From contig RCNO01000019.1 of NCBI GenBank assembly GCA_003731685.1, positions 11,999 through 44,035 of the forward strand: DNA of 32,037 bases, given 5' to 3'. Positions 22,866-31,866 of the stretch are shown piece by piece. Both the position numbers and the translations under genes were made by a program. How positions within the stretch are numbered: position 1 is the stretch's first letter; every line of letters starts with the position of its first letter. Source of the stretch: Bacteroidetes/Chlorobi group bacterium MS-B_bin-24. GTDB lineage: Bacteria; Bacteroidota; Ignavibacteria; Kapaibacteriales; UBA2268. The notes below the pieces were generated by a model. It was given only the letters and a program-made list of their open reading frames with translations, was not told where the DNA came from and ran no database searches.

Positions 22866-25175
22866 TCAATACTTTTTGTCCAACTGGTGTTCCAGAAGAT
22901 ATTCAACAATTTGAATAGCTCCTTCGGTTGTGTATGAATACTTTTGAGTCAAATTTTCAACAAGAAACTTTATGCTCCTTTTAATTGTTTCGTCATACTT
23001 GTCGAAGCCGGGTGTGTTGTATTCTTTTAACGCAGATTTAAAATTAATGTTGCTCGAAAAAGGAGCAAGAGCATTTTCTTTTAAGTTATTTGTAAATCGC
23101 TGATACAACTCCTTAAATTGCTGTGTTTCGGTAATTTTCTTGCCGTAAAGATTAATCTCTTGGGACAATGTGGTATTGACATAAATATGTTGGGTCTCTT
23201 TCCTAAACTTTTTCATCTCGAAAGTAGTGGCATCGTCGCCAAGAATAGCCTTTTCAAAATTTCGGAAAAATTCTTCGCTGACCTGAATCTCATCGTTTGT
23301 ATATGGCGAGCGGATTGTTTCTCCTATGTCGAAATTCACAGCAAAAAGGTAATTGACAATTTGACTTTCAATCTCTTCCTTGTTAAAAAAGTATATCGAT
23401 TCCTTAACTTCTTGTGTGATAGTGTAATCGTAATCATTTGCAAGTACAACGATTAAATCCTGTGGAACTTCTTTAAATTCTGGAACATCTACCGAAGTGA
23501 AGAAATCGACAATCATTTCCATTGTAACCAAATTAACCTCGTTTTGATGTTTTTCGAGGAAATCACCAAAAAGTTGCAGTGATTGGCGACCTGAAATGCC
23601 TTTGAAACCATCGGATTCGGAGGCTTTAAGAATGGATTTTTGCAAGGATGAATCAATCTTCTTAACATCGCTATCTTCTATCCATCGTGGCAGTTCGTTC
23701 GAAAAGATTAAAATTTTAAGATGCAAATAGGACTTATCCAAAAACTTATCATATTTTAATGGGTCGGGAATCCATTTCCTCAACGACTCATTGTTTTTAT
23801 CCAATCGGGTTGCGACGATTAGTTTGGCAAAAAGTTCAAGGGTATGGGGCAAAAACTTCTGGAAAACTACTTCGCCAAATTTGTTTTTAAGAATTTGAAT
23901 TTCGGTCTTGTAATCGAGCACATAAGGAATTCTAACATAAATTATTCTATCTCGGAAGGATTGAACATCGATAAATTTTGCTTTGTCTTCGGGATTTACC
24001 AAGCCAATAAACAGTGATTTGATATGCTCTTCGATAAGTCCAACCTTATGAACTCCATCGCTTATAATCCCATGCAAACGGAAAAGCCTTTCCAAGTTCC
24101 TTTCTTTAATGTCCATCAAAGCATAAACGCCGTTGTTCGTGAATGAAAGGTCGGAAAACACAAAATCTATATTATCGGTGCGAAGCAATGTCCTCAAATA
24201 ATCCTCAATAAACTGATTCCTGAATGGTTCAACAACAAGCGGGTCGCTGGGATTGAACACGCTAACGCCAACTCCAAACAATCGGCGGAATACAGAACGC
24301 CGAGCATAAATCATTTTGAACACTTCCAATGGATTTTTCAACCTGTCGAGCAAAACATTGTAAATCGACTGACAAATGTTGCAAGGCATTTCTTTGAAAA
24401 CCCACTCGTATTCCTTGTCCTCAAAAAGTTTTCGTTTGAATTTTTTGTCTTTGATGACTTTATCCAACAATTCGTGCCTCAAGTTCTTTGGAATTTGAAG
24501 AATTGGGTGGTCGTGGCGAGGGCAGGAAAAGTCAATAGATTTCCGCTTCTTAATGTCTTCGGAAATCAACCGCTGTTCTAACGCCACATTATTTGTTTCG
24601 TCAGTAAAAACATTGAACAGGTCACCTTGTTTCATTGCATCCTGAATTACTTCTGTGTTGATTCGCCAGTAGGTTTTGAACATAATACCATCGTCAGACC
24701 TTCCGTATTCCTCGACTTTACTAATCAGATTGTTTAGAAATGTTGATTTTCCACTTCCCGGCGGTCCTTCGAAAAGAATCAAATGGTTTTGGATTGTTCT
24801 TTTTTTGAAAGACTTAACCAAATCGATGAAGCGTTCAGAAAAGATTGGGTCTGCGTAAAAGGGATTTTCGCAGTTCACAGCAAGAAGATTATCGATGTTA
24901 TACTTGTTGAAAAACGCACCGCTAATTTCACTATCGGCTTTCTCTTCTTTGACATAAGAAAAAACCATATCGTAAAAGAACTGAAAAATGTCGCGCAAAT
25001 AAAGCGAGGGATTTTCGGAAATCATCTCGAGAAAACTCTCGAAAGGAATTGGCTTGCGAACACTTGTTTCCACTCTGAACTGCTTTTCGAAAAACTCTTG
25101 CAAAACCCCTTTCATTTCCAAATCCATTTTAACAACAAAGCAATTTGCTAAATATTTTTCGTTTAACAAAACCAT
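22866..25175 (-). CDS. Divergent PrkA-like P-loop protein (serine protein kinase family, tentative)
   Basis: This 769-residue cytoplasmic protein has a clear P-loop, EGPPGSGKS (Walker A 137-144), in the PrkA-type setting NHLILFEGPPGSGKSTFLNN. Later features match the order in PrkA/YeaG: a CPRHDHPILQIP block, a CNICQSIYNVLL block (together a possible C-H-C-C metal site), FGVGVSVFNPSDP, the ISDGVHKVGLIEEHIKSLFIG block, and a region resembling FIDVQSFRDRIIYVRIPYVLDY. PrkA proteins are AAA+ proteins reported to have kinase or protease-like activity in stress physiology. The usual YeaH/SpoVR partners are not beside it. It is longer and more diverged than PrkA, so the exact activity is open. An ATG at 25127 (MDLEMKGVL) is an equally plausible start; neither start has a Shine-Dalgarno. 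It lies downstream of the terminator of the S41 protease gene. Confidence 0.65.
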   Translation of the reverse strand: MVLLNEKYLANCFVVKMDLEMKGVLQEFFEKQFRVETSVRKPIPFESFLEMISENPSLYLRDIFQFFYDMVFSYVKEEKADSEISGAFFNKYNIDNLLAVNCENPFYADPIFSERFIDLVKSFKKRTIQNHLILFEGPPGSGKSTFLNNLISKVEEYGRSDDGIMFKTYWRINTEVIQDAMKQGDLFNVFTDETNNVALEQRLISEDIKKRKSIDFSCPRHDHPILQIPKNLRHELLDKVIKDKKFKRKLFEDKEYEWVFKEMPCNICQSIYNVLLDRLKNPLEVFKMIYARRSVFRRLFGVGVSVFNPSDPLVVEPFRNQFIEDYLRTLLRTDNIDFVFSDLSFTNNGVYALMDIKERNLERLFRLHGIISDGVHKVGLIEEHIKSLFIGLVNPEDKAKFIDVQSFRDRIIYVRIPYVLDYKTEIQILKNKFGEVVFQKFLPHTLELFAKLIVATRLDKNNESLRKWIPDPLKYDKFLDKSYLHLKILIFSNELPRWIEDSDVKKIDSSLQKSILKASESDGFKGISGRQSLQLFGDFLEKHQNEVNLVTMEMIVDFFTSVDVPEFKEVPQDLIVVLANDYDYTITQEVKESIYFFNKEEIESQIVNYLFAVNFDIGETIRSPYTNDEIQVSEEFFRNFEKAILGDDATTFEMKKFRKETQHIYVNTTLSQEINLYGKKITETQQFKELYQRFTNNLKENALAPFSSNINFKSALKEYNTPGFDKYDETIKRSIKFLVENLTQKYSYTTEGAIQIVEYLLEHQLDKKY

Positions 25176-25258
25176 TCGGAATGAATTAAAAGGGAAAATT
25201 CATCTACTCAAAAGTTTCCGTAATCTTCTGCGAATTTTTCGGTTGATTAAATGACCGT

Positions 25259-25292
25259 AAAAAAACAAAAGTGCCAGTCCAAAGACTGGCAC
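25259..25292 (-). terminator. Rho-independent terminator after the S41 protease gene
   Basis: A perfect 9-bp stem pairs GTGCCAGTC (25271-25279) with GACTGGCAC (25284-25292) around loop CAAA. On the minus strand it is followed by TTTTGTTTTTTT. It closes the unit ending with the CtpA-type gene. Confidence 0.92.
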
Positions 25293-25318
25293 AAATTAAT
25301 TAACCAACCTAATATTTT

Positions 25319-26971
25319 CTATTTCAATTTAGCAATTTTAATTGCTTCGGGGAAAAGTTCCAATGCTTTTTTGAATTGATTATCGACGGTGAAAAGAATT
25401 TCCAAGAATTGTTCTCGGGTCCAAACACTCCGAGCAAGTTGAGCTTTCAAATATACACCAATATATTCTTTATCGGTATTCCAATCGCTATCCTTCACTT
25501 CAATTTTCTTTTCTTCGACGAACTTACGGAATTGATTTAAAATTTGCTCCGAAATGACATAATTTGCTTTGAAATCTTTAAAATCTTTATATTGGTTGCG
25601 AATTCTTTCGACTTCTTTCTTCAAAGACTTGTCGATGAATTCGAAGAACAAATTCTGGCTACGAATAGTTGCGGTCATCCTCGTAATCGTGTCCGACTTA
25701 ATAATGTAATCAGGTGTTATTCCCCCGCCGCCAAAAACCACTCTTTTCGAGCGAGTGTAATAAATCGGAAGCGAATCAATATTAATTCTATCTTTCGCAT
25801 TCTTTATTGTATCATTCATCCTCTTAACTTGCGAGATTATTTTATTATAAGCATCGTAGATGTACGAGCCTTCTTCGAGTTCCAGCCTGCCAACCAAATG
25901 ACGATACTTGTCTTTATCCTTGTAGGGACGTTGAATGCATCTGCCCGATGGAGTATAATACTTTGCAATGGTTAATCGAAATGCAGAACCATCACCAAGG
26001 TCGTATTGTCGTTGAACCAAACCTTTGCCAAAAGAAGTTTCGCCAACAATCAGCCCACGGTCTAAATCCTGTATTGCGCCCGAAACGATTTCGCTCGCCG
26101 ACGCCGAACCTGAATTAATCAAGACAATTAATGGCAAATTTGCATACACCGAAGCACCGCTGGAAATGTATACCTCATCGAATTCGGGGAGCCTTCCTTT
26201 GGTATAGACAATTGTATCGCCAGCACGGATAAATTCTTCTGCCATAAGGAAAGCTTGGTTCAAGTATCCGCCGGGATTTCCACGAAGGTCTAACACCAAC
26301 TTCTTCATTCCCATTTGAGTGAGCTTTTCCAACGCCTGAACAAGTTCATTGTGGGTAGTAGCTGCGAACCGATTCACAACAATAACCCCGATGTCAGTTC
26401 CATCGACCATAAAGGCTGCTTCGACAGTATTCAGGGGAATCTTGTCCCGCACAATGCGAAAATGAAGTAGTTCTTTGACACCTTCCCGTTTTATGTCTAC
26501 TTCGACTACTGTTCCCTTGGGTCCTTTCAGCTTTTTGGGCACATCCGTGCGAGAGAGACCAATTGCACTTTCGCCGTCGATTTTAACAATTTTATCCCCA
26601 GAACGAATACCCAGAGCCTCGCTTGGTCCTCCCGGTATTGGCGAAACAATGACTATTGTATCGTTTATTATATCGAATTCGACACCAATTCCTTCGAAAC
26701 TCCCCTGAAAATCTTCGTTAACCCGTTTCATTTCCTCGGCAGAGATGTATACGCTGTGGACATCGAGCTCGCTCAACAGCCCCTTGATTGCAGCTTCGGT
26801 AAGTTTTTGGGTATCGACCGGCTCCAAATAATTCTTTGCCGCAATATTTAAAACTTTATCTATTTTCTTTATTTGCTGGAAGATATTGTCCGTGGAAATC
26901 AAGGGAGAAAAATACATCCCAGCTACAACACCAAAAACTACTGCTACGAAAATTGTTATTGCTCTTCTCAT
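25319..26971 (-). CDS. Carboxy-terminal processing protease, S41 family (CtpA-type)
   Basis: This 550-residue periplasmic protease has an N-terminal signal/anchor (RRAITIFVAVVFGVVAGMYF). A helical segment follows, then a PDZ domain at about 90-175 (GIGVEFDIINDTIVIVSPIP, with the DKIVKIDG loop) and the S41 catalytic domain. The Ser-Lys dyad is S291 in NSGSASASEI and K316 in GETSFGKGLVQ. The conserved LDLRGNPGG block is at about 228-235. A C-terminal extension of about 180 residues after the RCIQRPY motif is helical and charged. It trims C-termini of exported proteins or wall enzymes. The unit ends with a strong terminator; the T9SS cargo gene is 60 bases upstream on the same strand. Confidence 0.95.
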   Translation of the reverse strand: MRRAITIFVAVVFGVVAGMYFSPLISTDNIFQQIKKIDKVLNIAAKNYLEPVDTQKLTEAAIKGLLSELDVHSVYISAEEMKRVNEDFQGSFEGIGVEFDIINDTIVIVSPIPGGPSEALGIRSGDKIVKIDGESAIGLSRTDVPKKLKGPKGTVVEVDIKREGVKELLHFRIVRDKIPLNTVEAAFMVDGTDIGVIVVNRFAATTHNELVQALEKLTQMGMKKLVLDLRGNPGGYLNQAFLMAEEFIRAGDTIVYTKGRLPEFDEVYISSGASVYANLPLIVLINSGSASASEIVSGAIQDLDRGLIVGETSFGKGLVQRQYDLGDGSAFRLTIAKYYTPSGRCIQRPYKDKDKYRHLVGRLELEEGSYIYDAYNKIISQVKRMNDTIKNAKDRINIDSLPIYYTRSKRVVFGGGGITPDYIIKSDTITRMTATIRSQNLFFEFIDKSLKKEVERIRNQYKDFKDFKANYVISEQILNQFRKFVEEKKIEVKDSDWNTDKEYIGVYLKAQLARSVWTREQFLEILFTVDNQFKKALELFPEAIKIAKLK

Positions 26972-27031
26972 CTTTCTTTACAATTTATAAAATGCTTAAA
27001 ACGAAATTTATGAAAAAATATTAATCCGAAA

Positions 27032-30019
27032 TTAGAATTTTTCAAAATTTGTTCTTTTTATCAGTCCCCCTTCGAATTTCATTATCAGAGAATACATCCC
27101 GGGAGATGGATTCCGTAGGTCTAATTCGAGCAGACCCATACCTTTTTCAAAAACTTTTTCGAATAACAATCTGCCTAAAATGTCAAAAATTTGTATTTGG
27201 CAAGCCAAATCGGACAATGGCGAAGTATCGACATAAAGAATATCAGTCACAGGGATTGGATAAACTTGAACAGAACCACTTTGGTTAGTTCTCGAAGTTA
27301 TTTTGCTCGATAACGGAACGTTGCAATTGGAATTCGTGGTTAAGTCAATTGTTTTGCCAGCGCCCACAAAGGGGATTTTCATTGAGATACAAAAAGGTGT
27401 ATATTCTATTACAAGCGTATCGACTATATTCCCCGAGGTTAAAGGATTAAAACAATAGCGAAAATCGATCTTACCCCGTGGGGGGATTACAATTGGTAAA
27501 GAACTCGGAGCAACACTGAATTCCAAGTTCCGCAGGAAATAAGCCCTATCAATAATCAAAAGATTTCGGCCATTGTTAAACAAAGGTAGCTCGGCACAGG
27601 CAATATCGCCCAAGAAACAACTCCCAATCTGAACAGGAGATTCAAAATCCCGTGCAAACGATAAAGTAAAGCCGGGTATTTCTTTTTCATACTCAATTTT
27701 GTTCCCAGCTAAATCCTCCGAAACTATCTTTATATAAGCATCTTTCCGAAAATCAATGATTCTTATATTAATCTTTGCTTTTCGTGGAAATTCGTTGATT
27801 ATATCTGTTTCGCAATTCAACTTTTCGGTTATTTCAACACTCTTCAAACCTTTATCGAAAGAGAGTGAATCGGCAACAATAATTTCTATAGTTTGCATAC
27901 AACTATCGGAAGAGAAAAGAACTTTTGGTGGAAACTTATCGGTAGCAAAAGTAACATTAACTGCCGCTACTAGAATCTGAGCGCATTCGTTTTCGATAAC
28001 CAGAGTATCCACAATAATTGTATCGCTTGGAAATGTAAAGCAGAACTGAAAATTCACTTTTTGCGAAGGTTCCACAGATTGTGGCGAAAAGTTTTTGGGG
28101 AAAATTTTTGTGTTTTTTAGATACAAGGCATTTAAATTCTGCGGAAATAGTCCAAAATTAACAATCGGCAAATCGAAGCAAAAATCCTTGCCTGTCGCTG
28201 TTTCACCGGAAATAGAAATAACTTCCCCGGGTTGTTTGCCCTCGACCCCGAGCGTAAACCCACGAATCCATTCAACAAGCAATTGGCTTACAAGATTCAT
28301 TGTATCAACAACATAAACACCGTAGCGGCCATCTTTGAATTTTTCCGACAAACGAAAGGCAAATTTAATCGTATCGGAGCGGTTTTCCATCTGGTAAAGT
28401 TCAGCATTGAACAGCAAAGAGTCGACGACTACAAAATCCCGAAGCGCTGCATCTCTGGGTCTGTTTTTATATGCAATTCCTTTGCTCACAAAGCAAGTAT
28501 CTACCTTCAAAGTTGTAATTTGTGGCTCAAGATAATTCAAAATAAGATAATTGCTTCCACCAATGTAGCCATAAGAATTCGCACCACCATAGCCGTAAAT
28601 TAGCACACCAAATCCCGTGTCTGCCTTTATGTAGTGAACACCATCGCTAACCCGAATTGTTGCGTAAACATATTCACTACTGGGAACATCTTTAATATCT
28701 GCCAGTGCAAGCGAAGAATTGTCGATTCGCAAACTCTGCCAAGAAACTTTTGGTATAATTATGGAAATATATTGCTCTTGATAAACTTTCCCATAATCAC
28801 CAAAATCATATTCATAAGCTTGTGAATTAATAACCCTATACTCATCCATATATTGTTCAACTGGAGGCATAATTGCAAAAAACGGGTCGCCAAGAGAGGT
28901 TCCACCTGAACCACAAGTTTTCTTAAAAACTCCAACCAAAATTGGCTTGTTCGAAGCAATGTAATAAGGTCTATTGAGATTACCCTCGTAAAAGCCACCT
29001 TGCTTAAGAGTTGCAACTCTAACACCATCGATATAAATATCAGTATTATCTTCGGCTGCCAGCACGCGGAAAAGATTGTTACCCAACGAGGATTCGTTGG
29101 ATGACTTCGCTAATGGAATAACAATTGAATTTTTGCCCCAAGTAGAGACGGGCGGCAGTTGCTCAATTAAAATATCTCTCGATGGATTACTGGTTTGTTT
29201 TTTTGTGGAAATTGGCACTGTTGCCCGCTGATGACCCGAGAAAACTGCAATTGGCTTAGATGCAACAATTTCGGTTCCTGTTAAATCATTATTTTGATAT
29301 GCATAGGTAATGCTTGCCTGTACGAGATAAACATCTCCACGATTCATAAATACTTGCTGATACTGGAAACCCTTTCCGAAAGTTTCGCAAGCAGGATAAA
29401 TCGAAACATAAGTGCTATCTTCAGTAGCAACAATTGCAAATTGGGATGGGGTGCTACTCCCTTCAATCGTCGTGGGAAAACCAAATGAGCCATCGGAATT
29501 ATATGATAAGATAAAGTATCTTTTACCCAAAACATCAGTAGGTAAAACCATAAAAGCATCAGATGTCTTAACTGCTTGGTTCAACGCATAAACAGAAACT
29601 TCTTTTTCTGTTGTTATATGAAATGAATTTGGACTTATTCTCTCATTTTGGCAATCTTTATTATTTTGTTCGACGATTATACCGCTTAGATTAAATCCTT
29701 TCAATTCGAAATAATAGCTTGGGACACTGAAAATATGCATTTTCGATGGGTCGGTAATTTCAAATTCATAGACAAATGGAACTCCTTCTTGGTCCTTATA
29801 CTCTATTTTCCCTCGTGTTGGCTCTTGCGAGGCTATAAATATATACAACGAATCGCCGTATTTCAACTTAGGGTCTGGAGCGTAGTAATTATTATGATAA
29901 TTTGGAAGGAAGGTGAGCCAAAAGTCTGTTCCACGACTGTCTTTTACAATATCTATTTTCGAAATTAAATGGCTAAAATTTGCCAAAAAAATGATGAAAA
30001 AGAGTAATAATCTCTTCAT
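27032..30019 (-). CDS. Large secreted IgGFc-binding-like protein with T9SS sorting domain
   Basis: This 995-residue exported protein begins MKRLLLFFIIFLANF. GGAGGA lies 7 bases before this ATG, which decides the start over an ATG twelve codons upstream. The mature N-terminal part, about residues 30-490, resembles the IgGFc-binding protein N-terminal domain: GTDFWLTFLPN, VSVYALN, AFMVLPTDVLGKRYFILSYN, ATEDSTYVSIYP, VFSGHQRATVP, ILIEQLPPVSTWGK and GYGGANSYGY. Two later regions resemble choice-of-anchor or ASPM/HYDIN-type Ig folds (FCFDLPIVNFGLFPQNL; IACAELPLFNNGRNLLIIDRAY). The final 80 residues are a T9SS sorting domain (VQVYPIPVTDILYVD, IQIFDILGRLLFEKV). It is probably cell-surface or extracellular and may be an adhesin; its ligand is unknown. 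Confidence 0.82.
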   Translation of the reverse strand: MKRLLLFFIIFLANFSHLISKIDIVKDSRGTDFWLTFLPNYHNNYYAPDPKLKYGDSLYIFIASQEPTRGKIEYKDQEGVPFVYEFEITDPSKMHIFSVPSYYFELKGFNLSGIIVEQNNKDCQNERISPNSFHITTEKEVSVYALNQAVKTSDAFMVLPTDVLGKRYFILSYNSDGSFGFPTTIEGSSTPSQFAIVATEDSTYVSIYPACETFGKGFQYQQVFMNRGDVYLVQASITYAYQNNDLTGTEIVASKPIAVFSGHQRATVPISTKKQTSNPSRDILIEQLPPVSTWGKNSIVIPLAKSSNESSLGNNLFRVLAAEDNTDIYIDGVRVATLKQGGFYEGNLNRPYYIASNKPILVGVFKKTCGSGGTSLGDPFFAIMPPVEQYMDEYRVINSQAYEYDFGDYGKVYQEQYISIIIPKVSWQSLRIDNSSLALADIKDVPSSEYVYATIRVSDGVHYIKADTGFGVLIYGYGGANSYGYIGGSNYLILNYLEPQITTLKVDTCFVSKGIAYKNRPRDAALRDFVVVDSLLFNAELYQMENRSDTIKFAFRLSEKFKDGRYGVYVVDTMNLVSQLLVEWIRGFTLGVEGKQPGEVISISGETATGKDFCFDLPIVNFGLFPQNLNALYLKNTKIFPKNFSPQSVEPSQKVNFQFCFTFPSDTIIVDTLVIENECAQILVAAVNVTFATDKFPPKVLFSSDSCMQTIEIIVADSLSFDKGLKSVEITEKLNCETDIINEFPRKAKINIRIIDFRKDAYIKIVSEDLAGNKIEYEKEIPGFTLSFARDFESPVQIGSCFLGDIACAELPLFNNGRNLLIIDRAYFLRNLEFSVAPSSLPIVIPPRGKIDFRYCFNPLTSGNIVDTLVIEYTPFCISMKIPFVGAGKTIDLTTNSNCNVPLSSKITSRTNQSGSVQVYPIPVTDILYVDTSPLSDLACQIQIFDILGRLLFEKVFEKGMGLLELDLRNPSPGMYSLIMKFEGGLIKRTNFEKF

Positions 30020-30069
30020 ACAAAAATCCTCCAAAACGAAAAATAAATAACACAATTAAAATAGTAAAG

Positions 30070-30705
30070 TTACACTAAATCTTTATAATGGTCACAAAAT
30101 GAATGAATGGGACATATATCGCATTTCGGATTGCGACTTGTACAAAATTTTCGACCGTGTGCAATCAATAGATGAGTGAACACTACCCATTTATCCTTTG
30201 GCACAATTTCTATCAATTGAAATTCTATTTTTTCGGGGTTCTTTGTATTCACCAAGCCCAAACGATTTGTAATTCTAATCACATGTGTATCGACAACGAT
30301 GCCCGGTTTGTCGAATGAATGCGAAAGAATCACATTTGCTGTCTTGCGGCCTACCCCCGGCAACTTCAAAAGTGTTTCAATTTCCGAAGGGACTTGTCCA
30401 TTGAATTCCTTCTCGATAATCCGTGAACATTCGATTATATGCTTGGCTTTCGACTTGTAATATCCAGTAGAAAAAATCAACTTTTCCAATTCTTCGGGTC
30501 GAAGATTTGCAAAATCCCGTGGAGTTTTGTAATTCGAAAACAATTCCTTTGTTACGATGTTCACTCTTTCGTCTGTGCATTGTGCCGAAAGTATCGTCGC
30601 CACAAGTAATTCAAATGGATTGGAATGATTCAATCGGATTCGTGCATCAGGAAATTCTTTTTCCAAAATAGAGATAATTTTTTTTACTTTTGCTTTCGTG
30701 TTCAT
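30070..30705 (-). CDS. nth: Endonuclease III (DNA glycosylase/AP lyase)
   Basis: This 211-residue base-excision repair enzyme removes oxidised pyrimidines and nicks the abasic site. The helix-hairpin-helix LPGVGRKTANVI carries catalytic K121, and D139 lies in VVDTHVIR. The [4Fe-4S] cluster ligands C188, C195, C198 and C204 have the canonical C-x6-C-x2-C-x5-C spacing. Length is that of E. coli Nth. Its ATG overlaps the TGA of the upstream glycosyltransferase gene by 4 bases, so translation is probably coupled. The large T9SS cargo gene starts 50 bases downstream. Confidence 0.97.
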   Translation of the reverse strand: MNTKAKVKKIISILEKEFPDARIRLNHSNPFELLVATILSAQCTDERVNIVTKELFSNYKTPRDFANLRPEELEKLIFSTGYYKSKAKHIIECSRIIEKEFNGQVPSEIETLLKLPGVGRKTANVILSHSFDKPGIVVDTHVIRITNRLGLVNTKNPEKIEFQLIEIVPKDKWVVFTHLLIAHGRKFCTSRNPKCDICPIHSFCDHYKDLV

Positions 30706-31331
30706 AACATCAAATCTTTTGTAATAGAACTTTCGTGGTCACGATGATAAATGTAAGTTGGAAAATCTACTTTTTTGATAACAAGTTTTTCCCTTCGGGC
30801 TAATTCGAATAGTCGAGCATCTTCGGCATATTCGAGTTTGGGAATACCTCCAAGACGAGCAAGTGAGGTTCTTCGAATAAAGAAGGTTCCGCCAACCACA
30901 CACTGCTCCAAGGGAATCAATTTCTTTGGGTTATGCAAATCGGGAACTAAATTCGACCCAATAACCCTAAACCCACCATACAAGAAATCAATAAACGGAT
31001 TCTCAACCAAAATTCTTTTCCGAAAGAGCAAATGGTCGACCTCATATTCATCATCTGAATCCAGAAAAGTAACATACCTACCGTTTGCAAGTTTTAAACC
31101 TGTTTCCCTTGCAAACGCAGAGCCACGATTGCTTTGATAAACAAAAGAGAAGCGGGAATCGGTTCTACACAACGAAACAGAATATTCAAAAGTCTTGTCG
31201 TTGCTCCCATCGTCAACAATAATCGCTTCCCATTGCTTTTCGCTTTGCCGAAGCAATGATTCTATCGCCCTTTGAACCAATCCATATCTGTTAAATGTAG
31301 TAATAATAACACTAAAAAAAGGGATTTCCAT
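30702..31331 (-). CDS. Family 2 glycosyltransferase
   Basis: This 209-residue GT-A fold enzyme transfers a sugar from a nucleotide sugar. Motifs are SVIITTFNRYGLVQRAIESL at the start, IIVDDGSND (38-45), and the metal-binding DSD at 91-93 (FLDSDDEYE). An acceptor-side block VVGGTFFIRRTSL precedes YAEDARLF, whose ED is the likely catalytic-base region. An in-frame ATG at 31388 would add a hydrophobic 19-residue leader, unusual for this family, so the inner ATG is preferred without a Shine-Dalgarno to decide. It is coupled to nth by an ATGA overlap. Donor, acceptor and pathway cannot be told; no other polysaccharide genes are adjacent. Confidence 0.9.
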   Translation of the reverse strand: MEIPFFSVIITTFNRYGLVQRAIESLLRQSEKQWEAIIVDDGSNDKTFEYSVSLCRTDSRFSFVYQSNRGSAFARETGLKLANGRYVTFLDSDDEYEVDHLLFRKRILVENPFIDFLYGGFRVIGSNLVPDLHNPKKLIPLEQCVVGGTFFIRRTSLARLGGIPKLEYAEDARLFELARREKLVIKKVDFPTYIYHRDHESSITKDLML

Positions 31332-31418
31332 TGCAAAACGAAAATTTATAAAAACTAAAATAAAAAAAGATTTTAAAAATTTTTTCATAATTATAATTAT
31401 TTTGTAAATAAATTTTCT

Positions 31419-31426
31419 TAATTTTG
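31419..31426 (+). promoter_or_regulatory. Candidate -7 element for the RRM gene
   Basis: TAATTTTG fits TAnnTTTG and lies in the same 15-base string as the metG element. TTTG at 31401-31404 is 14 bases upstream, short of the usual spacing. If used, it leaves a leader of roughly 75 bases before the ATG at 31509. Confidence 0.35.
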
Positions 31427-31508
31427 TTTTTGAATTCCTTCCTTTAATTTCTTTCGAAGTTAAAGAGGGGATTTGAGGTTTTATTATTAACTATTTGAGG
31501 TTCTTTTT

Positions 31509-31808
31509 ATGAATATCTATGTTGGAAATCTCAGTTTCTCGACCACACAAGAGGAACTCGAGAATCTCTTTTCCCAGTACGGGGAAGTCGAATCTGTTCG
31601 TATAGTACGCGATCGCCAAACAGGACGTTCGCGTGGCTTCGGTTTTGTCGAAATGAACGCTGAGCAAGGCAAAGTTGCAATTCAAGAGCTGAACGGCAAG
31701 GAATTTGGTGGCAGAAACATTTTGGTCAACGAGGCGATACAACAAGAAAGACCACAGCGGAATTTTTCGCGCTCGAGCAATTCTCGAAATTACCAAGACA
31801 AATATTAA
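31509..31808 (+). CDS. Small RRM RNA-binding protein
   Basis: This 99-residue protein is a single RNA recognition motif with a short basic Ser/Asn/Arg-rich tail (RPQRNFSRSSNSRNY). RNP2 is IYVGNL (3-8) and RNP1 is RGFGFVEM (42-49), both with the aromatic residues that stack on RNA bases. Such proteins are common in Bacteroidota and cyanobacteria and are often linked to cold or RNA-turnover control. GAGG stands 8 bases before the ATG. It is a single-gene unit with a strong terminator downstream. Targets are unknown. Confidence 0.95.
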   Translation: MNIYVGNLSFSTTQEELENLFSQYGEVESVRIVRDRQTGRSRGFGFVEMNAEQGKVAIQELNGKEFGGRNILVNEAIQQERPQRNFSRSSNSRNYQDKY

Positions 31809-31838
31809 TAAAGTTCTTGGGTACCCACACGCGACTTT

Positions 31839-31866
31839 GGGGAGGCAACCAGCCTCCCTTTTTTTT
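31839..31866 (+). terminator. Rho-independent terminator after the RRM gene
   Basis: A GC-rich stem pairs GGGAGGC (31840-31846) with GCCTCCC (31852-31858) around loop AACCA, followed by eight T. It lies 31 bases past the RRM stop. Confidence 0.95.
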
